Positions 53,154-62,052 of a stretch of DNA of 64,000 nucleotides are shown here, piece by piece. This DNA comes from Pseudolabrys sp. (GTDB lineage: Bacteria > Pseudomonadota > Alphaproteobacteria > Rhizobiales > Xanthobacteraceae): NCBI GenBank assembly GCA_022843325.1, contig JALHNV010000005.1, positions 1 through 64,000 on the forward strand. Reading direction: 5' to 3'. The position numbers and the translations under genes were made by a program. The notes below the pieces were generated by a model that was not told the origin of the DNA, made no database searches, and saw only the letters and a list, made by a program, of their open reading frames with translations. Within the stretch, counting starts at the first letter, position 1, and every line of letters begins with the position of its first letter.

Positions 53154-53692
53154 CCTTCCTGCACCCGCACCGGCGCTGCGGCGACGCGCCGGAACAGCTG
53201 GATGCGCCGCCGGATCGGCAGCCAGTCGTACAGATAGATTTCGATCGGCCGCCAGTTGGCGACCCAGCCGACGATGATAAGGCTTTCCTCCACCACCCGT
53301 GCCGCTGTCCGGTTTGGAATCATGGCGGCAAACACCTGGCTGGCGGTCAGGCAGGCCACCAGCACGCCGACGCCGATCGCCAGTGAGCGGCGGCCGATCC
53401 GGAACAACTCGCGCAGTTCGTTTTCGCCGGCTTCGGCGCGGTCTTGGAAATAGTGCGCGAAGGCCTCGCCGATGCCGGCGGATTCCGGGCGGGCCGCTTC
53501 TTCCGGCGGCAGATGCACGACGATGTTGAAGGGCGCGCCAGGCGGCAGTTCGCGCACCCAGCTGACCAGAAACTCCTCGACGCCGGTGTCGAGATCCTTT
53601 TCGCGGAAGGGCGAGGGATCGAATGAATTGAACAACTGCGAGATGGATCGTGTGCGTACCGCGATTTCAATGGTGCCGTCAGGTCCGGTCAT
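53150..53692 (-). CDS. Membrane-anchored protein of unknown function
   Basis: A 180-residue protein. The N-terminal 80 residues look cytoplasmic (ISQLFNSFDPSPFREKDLDT, then FNIVVHLPPEEA), followed by a helix (SLAIGVGVLVACLTASQVFA) and a charged end with YLYDWLPIRRRIQLFRR. It overlaps the upstream MFS gene by 4 bases and is presumably co-translated with it. No family recognised. Confidence 0.65.
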   Translation of the reverse strand: MTGPDGTIEIAVRTRSISQLFNSFDPSPFREKDLDTGVEEFLVSWVRELPPGAPFNIVVHLPPEEAARPESAGIGEAFAHYFQDRAEAGENELRELFRIGRRSLAIGVGVLVACLTASQVFAAMIPNRTAARVVEESLIIVGWVANWRPIEIYLYDWLPIRRRIQLFRRVAAAPVRVQEG

Positions 53693-54900
53693 GGCATTGC
53701 CCGGGTTGCGGCGAAACGCCGGATGCCGGTCGCGGCGAAATACAGCAACGCCACGCCCGCGATGGCCCAGCACAACGCCGGCACCCATTGCAGCACAAGC
53801 CTGTATTCCGGCTCGCCGTTGATCCCGGTTGCCACCGCCGCCATGCGCACGAAAGTCGCCAGCGCCAGCGTCGAGAACAGCAGGCCGGACATGCGACCTT
53901 CTCCGCCATGGGCCCCGATCAGGAACGCCACCGTAAAGGCGCTCATCAGGATCGCGCCCCAGGCGGCGCCCGCCGCGAATTGCGCTACAATCAGCCATGG
54001 CAATGCCGGCGCCTGATGCGCCGCGAGAATGGCCAGCGCGCCGGCCAGTGCGGCGACACCCATCACCCAGTAGCCGCCAACGCGCTTGGTCACGAGGCCG
54101 GCCGGAAACATGGCGATGTTGAAGCCGATCCAGAACACCGGCATCAGCCATGGCAGGTCGGCCGGCGTGGCAAAGCGCAGGTACAGTGCGGCGCTGTCGA
54201 GCGCGAAATGCATCTGGTAGCCGAGCGCCAGCACGATCATGCCGAGTGCGAAAACGGTGGCTGGTGTGGTCAGCGTGCCGAAGGCGCGGGGCGGCGTGGT
54301 GTCGGCCTCCGGCCTCGGCACAGTCGCCAGTTGCCGTTCGGCCGCGATCATGCCCAAGGTCGTCAGCACCAATACAATGCTCGCCACCGCGAACGGCAGG
54401 CGTGGGTCGACGTCACGCAGCGCAAGGGCAAGATACGGCCCGACCGCGCCGGCAAGGCCGGTACCGAGCAGCGCCAGCGCCGCCAGATAGGGGATCGCCG
54501 GCTTGGCGGCGTATTTGCCGAGCAGCATCAGCGGCGGCGCGCGCAGCGCCGACGACGTGACGGTCCACACCAGCGTCACCGCGATCAGCAGCGGCGCGCC
54601 GGCAACCGCCACAAAGGGCAGGGCGATGAAGGCGGCGCAGGACACCGCGGTCGCCACGGCGACCCAGACGCCGAGCCTGCCGAGCACGCGCGTGACCTTG
54701 TCGGCCGCGACGCCGGCTGCGAAGTCGCAGATTGTGAACACCGCCTGATCCAGCATCAGAATCCAGATCACCGCGCCCGGGGGCAGGCCGGCGCTGGCCG
54801 CCAGCTTCGGCAGGTAGATGACGTAGACCGTCCAGCACAGCGTGAACAGCAGCTGCAGCAGGGCCAAATACCAGCCGAAGCGGTGCGATACCGCGCTCAT
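53689..54900 (-). CDS. Major facilitator superfamily transporter
   Basis: A 403-residue transporter with about twelve helices. The first loop has DFAAGVAADKVTRVLGRLG, the MFS-type signature. The second half contains WLMPVFWIGFNIAMFPAGL. The substrate is unknown. The ATG at 54900 gives a normal N-terminus. It lies 7 bases downstream of the quinone reductase gene and overlaps the next gene, suggesting a three-gene leftward operon. Confidence 0.85.
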   Translation of the reverse strand: MSAVSHRFGWYLALLQLLFTLCWTVYVIYLPKLAASAGLPPGAVIWILMLDQAVFTICDFAAGVAADKVTRVLGRLGVWVAVATAVSCAAFIALPFVAVAGAPLLIAVTLVWTVTSSALRAPPLMLLGKYAAKPAIPYLAALALLGTGLAGAVGPYLALALRDVDPRLPFAVASIVLVLTTLGMIAAERQLATVPRPEADTTPPRAFGTLTTPATVFALGMIVLALGYQMHFALDSAALYLRFATPADLPWLMPVFWIGFNIAMFPAGLVTKRVGGYWVMGVAALAGALAILAAHQAPALPWLIVAQFAAGAAWGAILMSAFTVAFLIGAHGGEGRMSGLLFSTLALATFVRMAAVATGINGEPEYRLVLQWVPALCWAIAGVALLYFAATGIRRFAATRAMP

Positions 54901-54907
54901 GGGTAAC

Positions 54908-55882
54908 TCAGATGCTGATGACCACGTTTCCGACCGATACCTTCTCCACGGCCTCATGCGCCGCCACGATGTCGTCGAGGCTAAAGGTCTGCGGAGCGAT
55001 GCGGTGCTTCAGCGTGCCCGTCTCCAGCGCCCTGGTAATCGCTGTAACGACCCGCTCGCGCTCGGCGGCAGTGATCTCGTAGACGATGAAGAACTGGTAC
55101 CGCGTCGCGTTCGGGATGCCGAAGCCGGCCGGGATGGTCGCCTGCGGATTTGACGTGCCATAGACGATGACGTTGCCTTTCGCCTTGAGCACGCCGGCGA
55201 CGTATTTGGCGTTGCTGGCGATATCCATGTCGATGATGGCGTCGATTGGCTTGCTGTTGGTGATTGCCATCACGCGCGCGGGCACATCCTCGGTCCGGTA
55301 GTCGATGGTGTGGTCGGCCCCGACCTCTGTTGCCATCGCGCCTTTTTCCGCTGAGGAGACGGTGGCGATGACGGTCGCGCCGGCCGTCTTGGCGAACTGG
55401 ATCACATATTGGCCGACGGCGCCGGCCCCGCCTGTGACCAGCACAACGCTGCCCTTGCCGATTTCAGCCAGCAGGACCGCGTGGTAGGCCGTCATTGCCG
55501 GAATGCCGAGACAGGCGCCCACCTCGAAGCTGATGCTGTCGGGTAGTTTGACGGCCTGGACCGCTGGCAACACGATGAATTCGGCGGCGGTGCCGTAGGG
55601 GCGCTGCCATTGGCCGTTCCAGACCCAGACGCGCTCGCCGATCCGCGCTTGCGGCACGCCGTCTCCAACCTGGTCGATAACGCCCGCGCCATCACTGTGC
55701 GGGATCAGTTGCGGCCAGGCAATTTTGCGGCTGCCCTGACGGGCTTTTACGTCCGATGGGTTGACGCCGGAGGTCGCCAGCTTGACCCGGACCTCGCCAG
55801 GCCCGGCTTGCGGCGTCGGCACCTCGCCGACGCGCATGACATCACGCGCAGAACCATTGCGCTCGTAATAGGCCGCTTTCAT
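54908..55882 (-). CDS. Zinc-independent quinone oxidoreductase (MDR family)
   Basis: A 324-residue NADPH:quinone reductase of the medium-chain dehydrogenase family. The catalytic domain has SGVNPSDVKARQG and PHSDGAGVI; the cofactor loop is VTGGAGAVGQYVIQFAKTAG. No zinc-binding Cys set is seen, as in QOR/zeta-crystallin. It may reduce quinones or enones. It is the first gene of the leftward operon with the MFS transporter. Confidence 0.88.
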   Translation of the reverse strand: MKAAYYERNGSARDVMRVGEVPTPQAGPGEVRVKLATSGVNPSDVKARQGSRKIAWPQLIPHSDGAGVIDQVGDGVPQARIGERVWVWNGQWQRPYGTAAEFIVLPAVQAVKLPDSISFEVGACLGIPAMTAYHAVLLAEIGKGSVVLVTGGAGAVGQYVIQFAKTAGATVIATVSSAEKGAMATEVGADHTIDYRTEDVPARVMAITNSKPIDAIIDMDIASNAKYVAGVLKAKGNVIVYGTSNPQATIPAGFGIPNATRYQFFIVYEITAAERERVVTAITRALETGTLKHRIAPQTFSLDDIVAAHEAVEKVSVGNVVISI

Positions 55883-55944
55883 TGAGGATGCCTCCGACAG
55901 GGAGGCACCACAGTAGCATGGCCGATTCTATTCGTGGAACGGCG

Positions 55945-56145
55945 TCAGCTGGTGATCTGATGTATCTGGGCGCGGGCGCGCTGCGTCAGCTGCTCCCACT
56001 TGGTCCCAACGACGTCCCAGTTCACCAATGTTCGTTCGGTCGTGGTTGGCGCCGTTGTCGCCATTCTGGTGTTGTTGGAATCGTAGAGAAAGGCGCCGCC
56101 GACGGTCAGAAGGCCGCCAATAATGATGCCGAGCAGAAGCCGCAT
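55945..56145 (-). CDS. Small single-pass membrane protein, EcfG promoter
   Basis: A 66-residue protein. One N-terminal membrane helix (MRLLLGIIIGGLLTVGGAFL) is followed by a polar, probably periplasmic tail (TLVNWDVVGTKWEQLTQRAR). GGAG precedes the ATG at 56145. An exact EcfG promoter ends 27 bases upstream, so it is likely stress-induced. No family recognised. Confidence 0.72.
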   Translation of the reverse strand: MRLLLGIIIGGLLTVGGAFLYDSNNTRMATTAPTTTERTLVNWDVVGTKWEQLTQRARAQIHQITS

Positions 56146-56172
56146 GGTTAATCTCCGCGTTCCCCGCATCAG

Positions 56173-56198
56173 AACGCTCCCGGGCAGGTTCCGGTTCC
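56173..56198 (-). promoter_or_regulatory. EcfG-type general-stress promoter
   Basis: On the minus strand GGAAC (56198-56194), 17 bases, then CGTT (56176-56173) match the consensus exactly, 27 bases before the ATG at 56145. Confidence 0.72.
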
Positions 56199-56361
56199 CT
56201 TCGCGGGCGCGGCTGGACGGCGGTTCGGCCATCCTGGGTCTCGTGCCGCAGCCCCAGAGGCCGCTAAAGTCCGCAGAAAAATCTTTCTAACATATTGAAA
56301 TCATAGATATTTTTGCTCAAAAAACTTCCCCGGACGGCAAAATAACTGCTATATTACCGGG

Positions 56362-56859
56362 ATGAGCAGACAGTCAGTGAAGGCTGCCGGGCGGTCCACC
56401 AAAACCGCCGGGCGCACCGTTAAGAAAAGCGCCAAAGGCGCGCGTGCGTCGGACAAGAAGCCGTCCAAGTCCGCGCGTAGTCCGGTTGGCAAATCCACCT
56501 CGACCAAATCGCGGCCGCCGCGCGCGGCGGCGCTTGCCGCGCCCAGTGCCGTGAAATCCTCGGCGAAATCGCCGCCCAAGTCGGCCGCGGCGAAATCCGC
56601 TGCGATCAAGGCCGTGGCACCGATGGTGCACACGCCGAGCCCGCCGGTGCAGCCGGACCAACCGCTCAAGGCGCACCGCTATACGGTCGGGGAGACGGTT
56701 TACTACACCTCGCCGACGTTCGGCCGCACCGCGGCGACCGGCAGCTATACCGTGATCAAGCTGCTGCCGTCGGAAAGCGACGACTACCAGTACCGGATCA
56801 AGAGCAACGTCGAGGCGTTCGAGCGCGTGGCCAAGGAAAGCCAGCTCGATAAGGCCTGA
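56362..56859 (+). CDS. Histone H1-like Lys/Ala/Ser-rich N-tail with small C-terminal domain
   Basis: A 165-residue protein. Residues 1-95 are Lys, Ala, Ser and Pro-rich with no hydrophobic core (KTAGRTVKKSAKGARASDKK), resembling histone H1-like bacterial proteins. Residues about 103-160 form a compact domain (HRYTVGETVYYTSPTFGR, YTVIKLLPSESDDYQYRIKS). I recall the C-terminal domain as common and uncharacterised in Hyphomicrobiales. The basic tail suggests DNA or RNA binding. A strongly A/T-rich 80-base promoter region precedes it. Confidence 0.75.
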   Translation: MSRQSVKAAGRSTKTAGRTVKKSAKGARASDKKPSKSARSPVGKSTSTKSRPPRAAALAAPSAVKSSAKSPPKSAAAKSAAIKAVAPMVHTPSPPVQPDQPLKAHRYTVGETVYYTSPTFGRTAATGSYTVIKLLPSESDDYQYRIKSNVEAFERVAKESQLDKA

Positions 56860-56964
56860 CGGGTTCCCGTTGCCTGCAGTGCGCCGGCGCGTCCGAGCGC
56901 GCTTTTGTCTCCATCATCGCATATAATGCCTTGGAGCGGCCCGGTTGGCCGCAGGAGAAACCGC

Positions 56965-57300
56965 ATGCCGATCTTCATCACCCAGGGCCGTTACACCCGC
57001 GACGCCATCAAGGGCATGATCGTCAAGCCCGAGGACCGCGCCGACCAGGTCTCTCGCATGCTGTCGAAAGCCGGCGGCCGTCTGATCGGTTATTATGTCA
57101 CCTTCGGCGAATATGATTTCATGGCGATCTGCGAGGCGCCCAGCGAGACGCAGATGGCGGCGGTGCTGATGGCGGCCGGCAGCAGCGGCGGCGTGACCGA
57201 CCTGCGCACGACGCTGGCCATGACATCGGTGGAGGCGAAGGGCGCATTTGCCGCGGCCAGCGACCTCGCGCCGAGCTATCGCGCGCCCGGAGGGGCTTGA
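56965..57300 (+). CDS. GYD-domain protein
   Basis: A 111-residue protein of the GYD domain family: MPIFITQGRYTRDAIKGM, then GRLIGYYVTFGEYDFMAICE, the region that names the family. These small alpha/beta proteins have no known function. GCAGGAGA precedes the ATG. It stands alone upstream of a TctC gene. Confidence 0.85.
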   Translation: MPIFITQGRYTRDAIKGMIVKPEDRADQVSRMLSKAGGRLIGYYVTFGEYDFMAICEAPSETQMAAVLMAAGSSGGVTDLRTTLAMTSVEAKGAFAAASDLAPSYRAPGGA

Positions 57301-57307
57301 AGCATCC

Positions 57308-57333
57308 GGAATAACGTCCACTATCGCGGCGTT
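57308..57333 (+). promoter_or_regulatory. Near-consensus EcfG promoter (weak)
   Basis: GGAAT (57308-57312), 17 bases, then CGTT (57330-57333). One base differs from GGAAC. It ends 45 bases before the TctC ATG at 57379. Weaker evidence than the exact copies. Confidence 0.35.
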
Positions 57334-57378
57334 GTTATTTCAGACTGACAACAGAAACGCACTCTAGGGAGATTGACG

Positions 57379-58344
57379 ATGAGGAAGATACTCGCGGCGA
57401 GCATTATGGCGGTGATGCCGGTGCTGATGGCGGCGCCGGCCGCGGCGCAGAAATATCCGGAGCGGACCGTGCGCATGATCGTACCGTTCGGCGCCGGCGG
57501 ACCGGCGGATGTGTTTGCCCGTATCGTCGCGCAGCATCTTTCGGAAGAAACCAAGCAGCCCTTTGTGATCGAGAACCGGCCCGGCGCCGGCGCGGTGATC
57601 GGCACCGATGCGGTCGCCAAGTCGACGCCCGACGGCTACACGCTGCTGGTCATGTCGAACACGCACACCACCAATGAATCGCTGCTGCCCAACAAACCCT
57701 ACGATCTGATGCGCGACTTCGTGCCGGTGGCGACGCTCAATTATTCCGACCTGATCATGGTGGTGCACCCGTCGGTGCCGGCCAATACGGTGGCCGAATT
57801 CGTCGCGCTGGCGAAGAAGGACCCCGGCAAGCTGAATTATGCCTCGTCGGGTCCGGGCACGCCGTACCACATGGCGGGCGAGCTGTTCAAAGCCATGAGC
57901 GGCACCGATATCGTCCACATCCCGCACAAAGCCTCAGGCGACGCGCGCAACAGCGTGCTGTCCGGTAACGTGCAGATGATGTTCGATGCGGTTACGACCA
58001 TGACCGAACTGGCCAAGAGCGGCAAGGTGAAGGCGCTCGGCACCACCGGCGTCAAGCGCACGCCGCTGACGCCCGACATGCCGGCGGTGGCCGAGACCGT
58101 GTCCGGTTACGAGGCCACCATCTGGCTTGGCGTCATGGCGCCGAAGGGCACGCCGCAGGAGGTCATCACGTTCCTGAATGGGGCCATCAACAAGGTCATC
58201 AACAGTGCGGCGGTGAAGGAAGCCTGGCTCAAGCAAGGCGCCATCCCGATGACCCAGACGCCGGCCGAATTCGAGGCCTACCTGAAGAAGGACATCGAGA
58301 AGTGGGCCGGCGTGGTCAAGGCATCCGGCGCCAAGGTTCAGTAG
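57379..58344 (+). CDS. Bug/TctC-family periplasmic solute-binding protein
   Basis: A 321-residue receptor with a signal peptide (AAPAAA before QKYPE), VPFGAGGPADVFAR, NRPGAG and TPDGYTLL. GGGAG lies 7 bases before the ATG at 57379. It is the fourth TctC-type protein in the window and again has no TctAB nearby. The hypothetical gene at 58372 follows after 27 bases. Confidence 0.9.
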   Translation: MRKILAASIMAVMPVLMAAPAAAQKYPERTVRMIVPFGAGGPADVFARIVAQHLSEETKQPFVIENRPGAGAVIGTDAVAKSTPDGYTLLVMSNTHTTNESLLPNKPYDLMRDFVPVATLNYSDLIMVVHPSVPANTVAEFVALAKKDPGKLNYASSGPGTPYHMAGELFKAMSGTDIVHIPHKASGDARNSVLSGNVQMMFDAVTTMTELAKSGKVKALGTTGVKRTPLTPDMPAVAETVSGYEATIWLGVMAPKGTPQEVITFLNGAINKVINSAAVKEAWLKQGAIPMTQTPAEFEAYLKKDIEKWAGVVKASGAKVQ

Positions 58345-58371
58345 CCCAGGCGTGGGCGCATCGGTGAGGAC

Positions 58372-59184
58372 ATGGGTACAACGCCACTGATGCGCCTTGT
58401 GTTGATCGCCGCCGGGATCGCCGCCTGTTCTTTGGCGGCGGTCGCGGGGCTTGAGCGGCTGGCGCTCGACCAGCGTGCCGTCGAGCGGCGCGCGCTTCTC
58501 CAGCGGCACATGGAACTGAGCCTCGGCGCACTGGCGCCGGGGTCCGCACTCTCCTGTCTCGACGGTGCTGCCGGCGAGGCGATTGAGCAGGCCTGCGAGA
58601 AGGCCGTGTTTGCCTCGGCGCCAAGCGCGGCCGCCGCGGTCCAATATACGGGCGCGCGCCTGGCGCTGCTGGCGGACGCCGCACGCTTCGCGCCGGATAA
58701 CGACCCGCCGTTCGGCATCGCCTTCGCCGCCAGCCGCCGCGCCATCGAACTCGATCGCTTCGGTATCGCCGCCCATGTGCTGGCGATCCGCGACGGCTGC
58801 ACGCCGGAGCGCTGCGCTGGCTATGCACTGGTGCGCGACAGCGGCGTGCTGAAGGCCAACATGCGCAACCGGCTGTTCGAGCAATATACCGCCCGCCATG
58901 CCGAGAGCTGGAATAGGCCGGCTGGGCCGCCGGTCGCCCAGCAACCGCCGCAGACCTCCGAAGTCGACACGGCGCCGGTGGCAGCGATCGCCGAACCGCC
59001 CGCTATGGCGCGCGCCGCGACCGGCCAGAACAACCTGCCGCGCACGGTGATCCCGCCGGTCAGCATCATGGATACCGAGCCGCAGCTGGCAGCGGTGGGC
59101 GAGGTGGCCACCGGCGCCGTTGCCCCGGCCACCGACGCCGGCACGCCGTTGCCGCCCAGACGACCGCCACCGGCGGTGCGGTAG
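58372..59184 (+). CDS. Membrane-anchored protein of unknown function
   Basis: A 270-residue protein with one N-terminal helix (LVLIAAGIAACSLAAVAG), a helical middle region with four Cys (SALSCLDGAAGEAIEQACEK, DGCTPERCAGYALV) and a Pro/Ala-rich disordered C-terminus (TPLPPRRPPPAVR). It is probably periplasmic with two disulfides. I believe similar proteins occur widely in Bradyrhizobium-related genomes but cannot name a family. Confidence 0.65.
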   Translation: MGTTPLMRLVLIAAGIAACSLAAVAGLERLALDQRAVERRALLQRHMELSLGALAPGSALSCLDGAAGEAIEQACEKAVFASAPSAAAAVQYTGARLALLADAARFAPDNDPPFGIAFAASRRAIELDRFGIAAHVLAIRDGCTPERCAGYALVRDSGVLKANMRNRLFEQYTARHAESWNRPAGPPVAQQPPQTSEVDTAPVAAIAEPPAMARAATGQNNLPRTVIPPVSIMDTEPQLAAVGEVATGAVAPATDAGTPLPPRRPPPAVR

Positions 59185-59194
59185 GCATGCCCGT

Positions 59195-59281
59195 TCGTCC
59201 CCGCGCAAGCGGGGACCCAGGGCCCATTGTTGAAGCATGAGATTGTGGCTCTGGATTCCCGCTTGCGCGGGAATGAGCGGT
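59195..59281. repeat. Dispersed 87-base repeat, copy 2
   Basis: It starts CGTCCCCGCGCAAGCGGGGA followed by CCCAGGG, and ends CTGGATTCCCGCTTGCGCGG followed by GAATGAGCGG. Ends match the element at 36471-36557; the middle differs. Both hairpins are conserved. It lies between the hypothetical gene and mccA. Confidence 0.75.
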
Positions 59282-59365
59282 GAGTGCGGTTGTGCGCACG
59301 CCAGAATAAAGATCGACGCTGCGCGGCCTTCCTCTACTATCCCGGCGCAACGAATGGGCCCGACG

Positions 59366-61336
59366 ATGTTCTCCTCCGTGCTGATCGCCAACCGCGGCGA
59401 GATCGCTTGCCGCATTGCCCGCACCGCGCGGCGGCTCGGTCTGCGCACCATCGCGGTCTATTCCGACGCCGACGCGCAGTCGCTGCATGTGCGGATGTGC
59501 GATACGGCGCACCGCGTGGGGCCGGCGCCGGCGTCCGAGAGCTATTTGCGCATCGACGCGCTGATCGACGCGGCGAAGGCGTCCGGCGCCGACTGCATCC
59601 ACCCGGGTTATGGCTTCCTGTCCGAAAACGCCGGCTTTGCCGAGGCCTGCCGCGATGCCGGCATTGTCTTTGTCGGCCCGCCGGCCGACGCCATCCGCGC
59701 CATGGGCCTGAAGGACCGCGCCAAGGCGTTGATGGAAAAGGCCGGCGTGCCGGTGGTACCGGGCTTCCACGGTGACATGCAGGACCCGACCTTTCTCAAG
59801 CGCAAGGCGTTCGAGATCGGCTATCCGGTGCTGATCAAGGCGGTGGCCGGCGGCGGCGGCAAGGGCATGCGAAAAGTCGAGCGCCACGCCGATTTCGACA
59901 CCGCGCTGGAGGCGGCGAAGCGGGAGGCGACGTCGGCGTTCGGCGACGCGCGCGTGCTGATCGAGAAATACGTTGGCAGTCCGCGCCACATCGAGATGCA
60001 GGTATTCGCCGACAGGCATGGCAACGTAATCCATCTCAACGAGCGCGACTGCACGCTGCAACGCCGCCACCAGAAGGTCATCGAGGAGGCCCCCGCGCCG
60101 GGCCTGAGCGCGGACCTGCGCGCCCGCATGGGGCAGGCTGCCGTCGCCGCCGCCAAGGCCGTCGGTTACGAAGGCGCGGGTACTGTCGAGTTCATCGCCG
60201 ACGGCGCGCGCGGGCTGAAAGCCGACGGTTTCTGGTTCATGGAAATGAACACGCGCCTCCAGGTCGAGCATCCGGTCACCGAAGCGGTGACCGGGCTCGA
60301 TCTGGTCGAATGGCAATTCCGCATCTCCGCCGGCGAGGCTTTGCCGCTGGCGCAAAACGAGGTGCGGCTCGACGGTCACGCCGCCGAGGCCAGGCTGTAT
60401 GCGGAGGATCCCGAGCGCGGCTTTCTGCCGTCGACCGGCCGCCTGATCGCGTTGCAGTTTCCGGCAGGCGAGGGCCTGCGCATCGACAGCGGTGTCGAGG
60501 CCGGCGATACGGTGACGCCGTTCTACGATCCGATGATCGCCAAGCTGATCGCGCATGGTGCGACCCGCGGCGAGGCGCTCGACCGGCTGGCCGATGCGCT
60601 GGACGCAACGGTGGTGATCGGGCCGCGCAGCAATGCCGGCTTTCTCAGCCGCCTGTGCCGCGCCTCGGGCTTTCGCGACGGCGAATTCGATACCGGCTTC
60701 ATCGACGGCCATTTGGCGGAGTTGGGCGCAGAGCCGCTGGGGCTTGATGCCGCCGCGGCGGCGGCCGGCGTGGCCGGGTTGCTGCACCGTGAAGCTGCGC
60801 GCCTTGCCGCCGCGGAGGGTGAACCGGCCGCGCTGTCGTCGCCGTGGGACGCTACCGACGCGTTCCAGTTGTCCGGTGCGCGCCGCGTGACGGTGCCGGT
60901 GCTGGCCGACGGCGAAAATGTCGTGGCGGAAGTCGCGTATCGGCCGGCGGGGCCCGAGGTGACCGTCGGTGGCGCTGTGGCGGCGCCGGATGCGGTGACG
61001 GTCGTGGACGGCGCGGCGGTCTATGTGCTGCGGCAGGGCCGGCAGACCAGAGTGGTGCTGCGCGATCTGGCCCTCGACGCATCTGGGGACGCCGGGGCGG
61101 GCGGCCTTGTGCGGGCGCCCATGCATGGCAAGGTGCTCGCCATTCTGGTGGAAAAGGGCGACCGGGTGACGCGTGGCCAACGTCTCGCCATCATCGAGGC
61201 CATGAAGATGGAGCACACGCTGGTGGCGCCGCTCGATGGCCTCGTGGCCGAGGTGGCCGTCGCTGCCGAGGCGCAGCTGGCCGAGGGGGCCCGGGTGATG
61301 GTGATCGAAGCTGTGGATGCCCCGTCCGAAAAGTAA
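59366..61336 (+). CDS. mccA: Methylcrotonyl-CoA carboxylase biotin-containing alpha subunit
   Basis: A 656-residue alpha subunit: biotin carboxylase (SSVLIANRGEIACRI, ATP-grasp AVAGGGGKGMRKV, EMNTRLQVEHPVTE), a BT region and a biotinyl domain with EAMKMEHT. Length and sequence style fit the methylcrotonyl type. Together with MccB (48550) it carries out the third step of leucine breakdown. The ATG at 59366 is chosen over 59354. It is distinct from the alpha subunit at 16545. Confidence 0.87.
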   Translation: MFSSVLIANRGEIACRIARTARRLGLRTIAVYSDADAQSLHVRMCDTAHRVGPAPASESYLRIDALIDAAKASGADCIHPGYGFLSENAGFAEACRDAGIVFVGPPADAIRAMGLKDRAKALMEKAGVPVVPGFHGDMQDPTFLKRKAFEIGYPVLIKAVAGGGGKGMRKVERHADFDTALEAAKREATSAFGDARVLIEKYVGSPRHIEMQVFADRHGNVIHLNERDCTLQRRHQKVIEEAPAPGLSADLRARMGQAAVAAAKAVGYEGAGTVEFIADGARGLKADGFWFMEMNTRLQVEHPVTEAVTGLDLVEWQFRISAGEALPLAQNEVRLDGHAAEARLYAEDPERGFLPSTGRLIALQFPAGEGLRIDSGVEAGDTVTPFYDPMIAKLIAHGATRGEALDRLADALDATVVIGPRSNAGFLSRLCRASGFRDGEFDTGFIDGHLAELGAEPLGLDAAAAAAGVAGLLHREAARLAAAEGEPAALSSPWDATDAFQLSGARRVTVPVLADGENVVAEVAYRPAGPEVTVGGAVAAPDAVTVVDGAAVYVLRQGRQTRVVLRDLALDASGDAGAGGLVRAPMHGKVLAILVEKGDRVTRGQRLAIIEAMKMEHTLVAPLDGLVAEVAVAAEAQLAEGARVMVIEAVDAPSEK

Positions 61337-61350
61337 GTTGGAAGTCCGTA

Positions 61351-61788
61351 ATGCCGCTTCATCTCATCAAGCTCTGCGTTGGCTGTGACTCGGTCGCCGA
61401 TCTGGAAGACTGGATCAAGCAGAAGCTGAAAGAGAAAAAGTCCAAGGGTCAGAAGCCCGAGCACATCCACACCACGCGGATGGTGCCGAAGCGCGCCGAG
61501 GAACTGACCGATGGCGGTTCCCTGTACTGGGTGATCAAGGGTCAGGTGACCTGCCGAGAGCGCATTCTCGACATCCGGCCGTTCACCGACAAGGATGGTA
61601 TCGGCCGCTGCCGCGTGGTGATGGACGGCAAGCTGGTGCTGGTCGAGCCGCGGCCGCGGTCGGCATTTCAGGGCTGGCGCTATCTCGAGCCGAAGGAAGC
61701 GCCGCGCGATCTGGCCCGTGCAGCGCCCGGCGCTGCCGCCATGCCCGAACAGATGCGGCGGGATTTGCGGGAACTGGGGCTGCTGTGA
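61351..61788 (+). CDS. DUF1489-family protein
   Basis: A 145-residue protein of the DUF1489 family, found widely in alphaproteobacteria. It opens LHLIKLCVGCDSVADLEDWI and contains GSLYWVIKGQVTCRERI and CRVVMDGKLVLVEPRPRSAF. Function unknown. It starts 14 bases after mccA, so it may share its transcript. Confidence 0.88.
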   Translation: MPLHLIKLCVGCDSVADLEDWIKQKLKEKKSKGQKPEHIHTTRMVPKRAEELTDGGSLYWVIKGQVTCRERILDIRPFTDKDGIGRCRVVMDGKLVLVEPRPRSAFQGWRYLEPKEAPRDLARAAPGAAAMPEQMRRDLRELGLL

Positions 61789-61825
61789 GCTGACGGCGTC
61801 GGTGCCGCGCCCGTCACACGCCGCG

Positions 61826-62020
61826 CCCGACCTTGAGCCGGGCATCCACGTTTTACTTTCAACGCCAAGCAAGACGTGGATGGCCGGGACAAGCCCGGCC
61901 ATGACGACACAGGGGGTGTTGCTACAGGCTGGATGCCCGCGTCCGCGGGCATGAGCGGAAGATGTTGCGGCGCGTGCCAGGTATTCTGCGTCATGCCCGG
62001 CCTTGTGCCGGGCATCCACG
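61826..62020. repeat. Array of short dispersed palindromic repeats
   Basis: Four related units: GAGCCGGGCATCCACG (about 61835), its inverted form ACGTGGATGGCCGGGACAAG (from 61874), GGATGCCCGCGTCCGCGGGC (from 61930) and TTGTGCCGGGCATCCACG (to 62020). The first and last are direct repeats. This is the 264-base gap between DUF1489 and panC, and nothing else is visible in it. Such units commonly accumulate at convergent gene ends. Confidence 0.65.
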
Positions 62021-62052
62021 ACTTTCTTGGTCAACGTCCGCAAGCGCGAGCG

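Noticed and set aside
59066..61216. A 716-residue minus-strand reading frame
   Set aside because: It is antisense to mccA and has no protein-like hydrophobic pattern.
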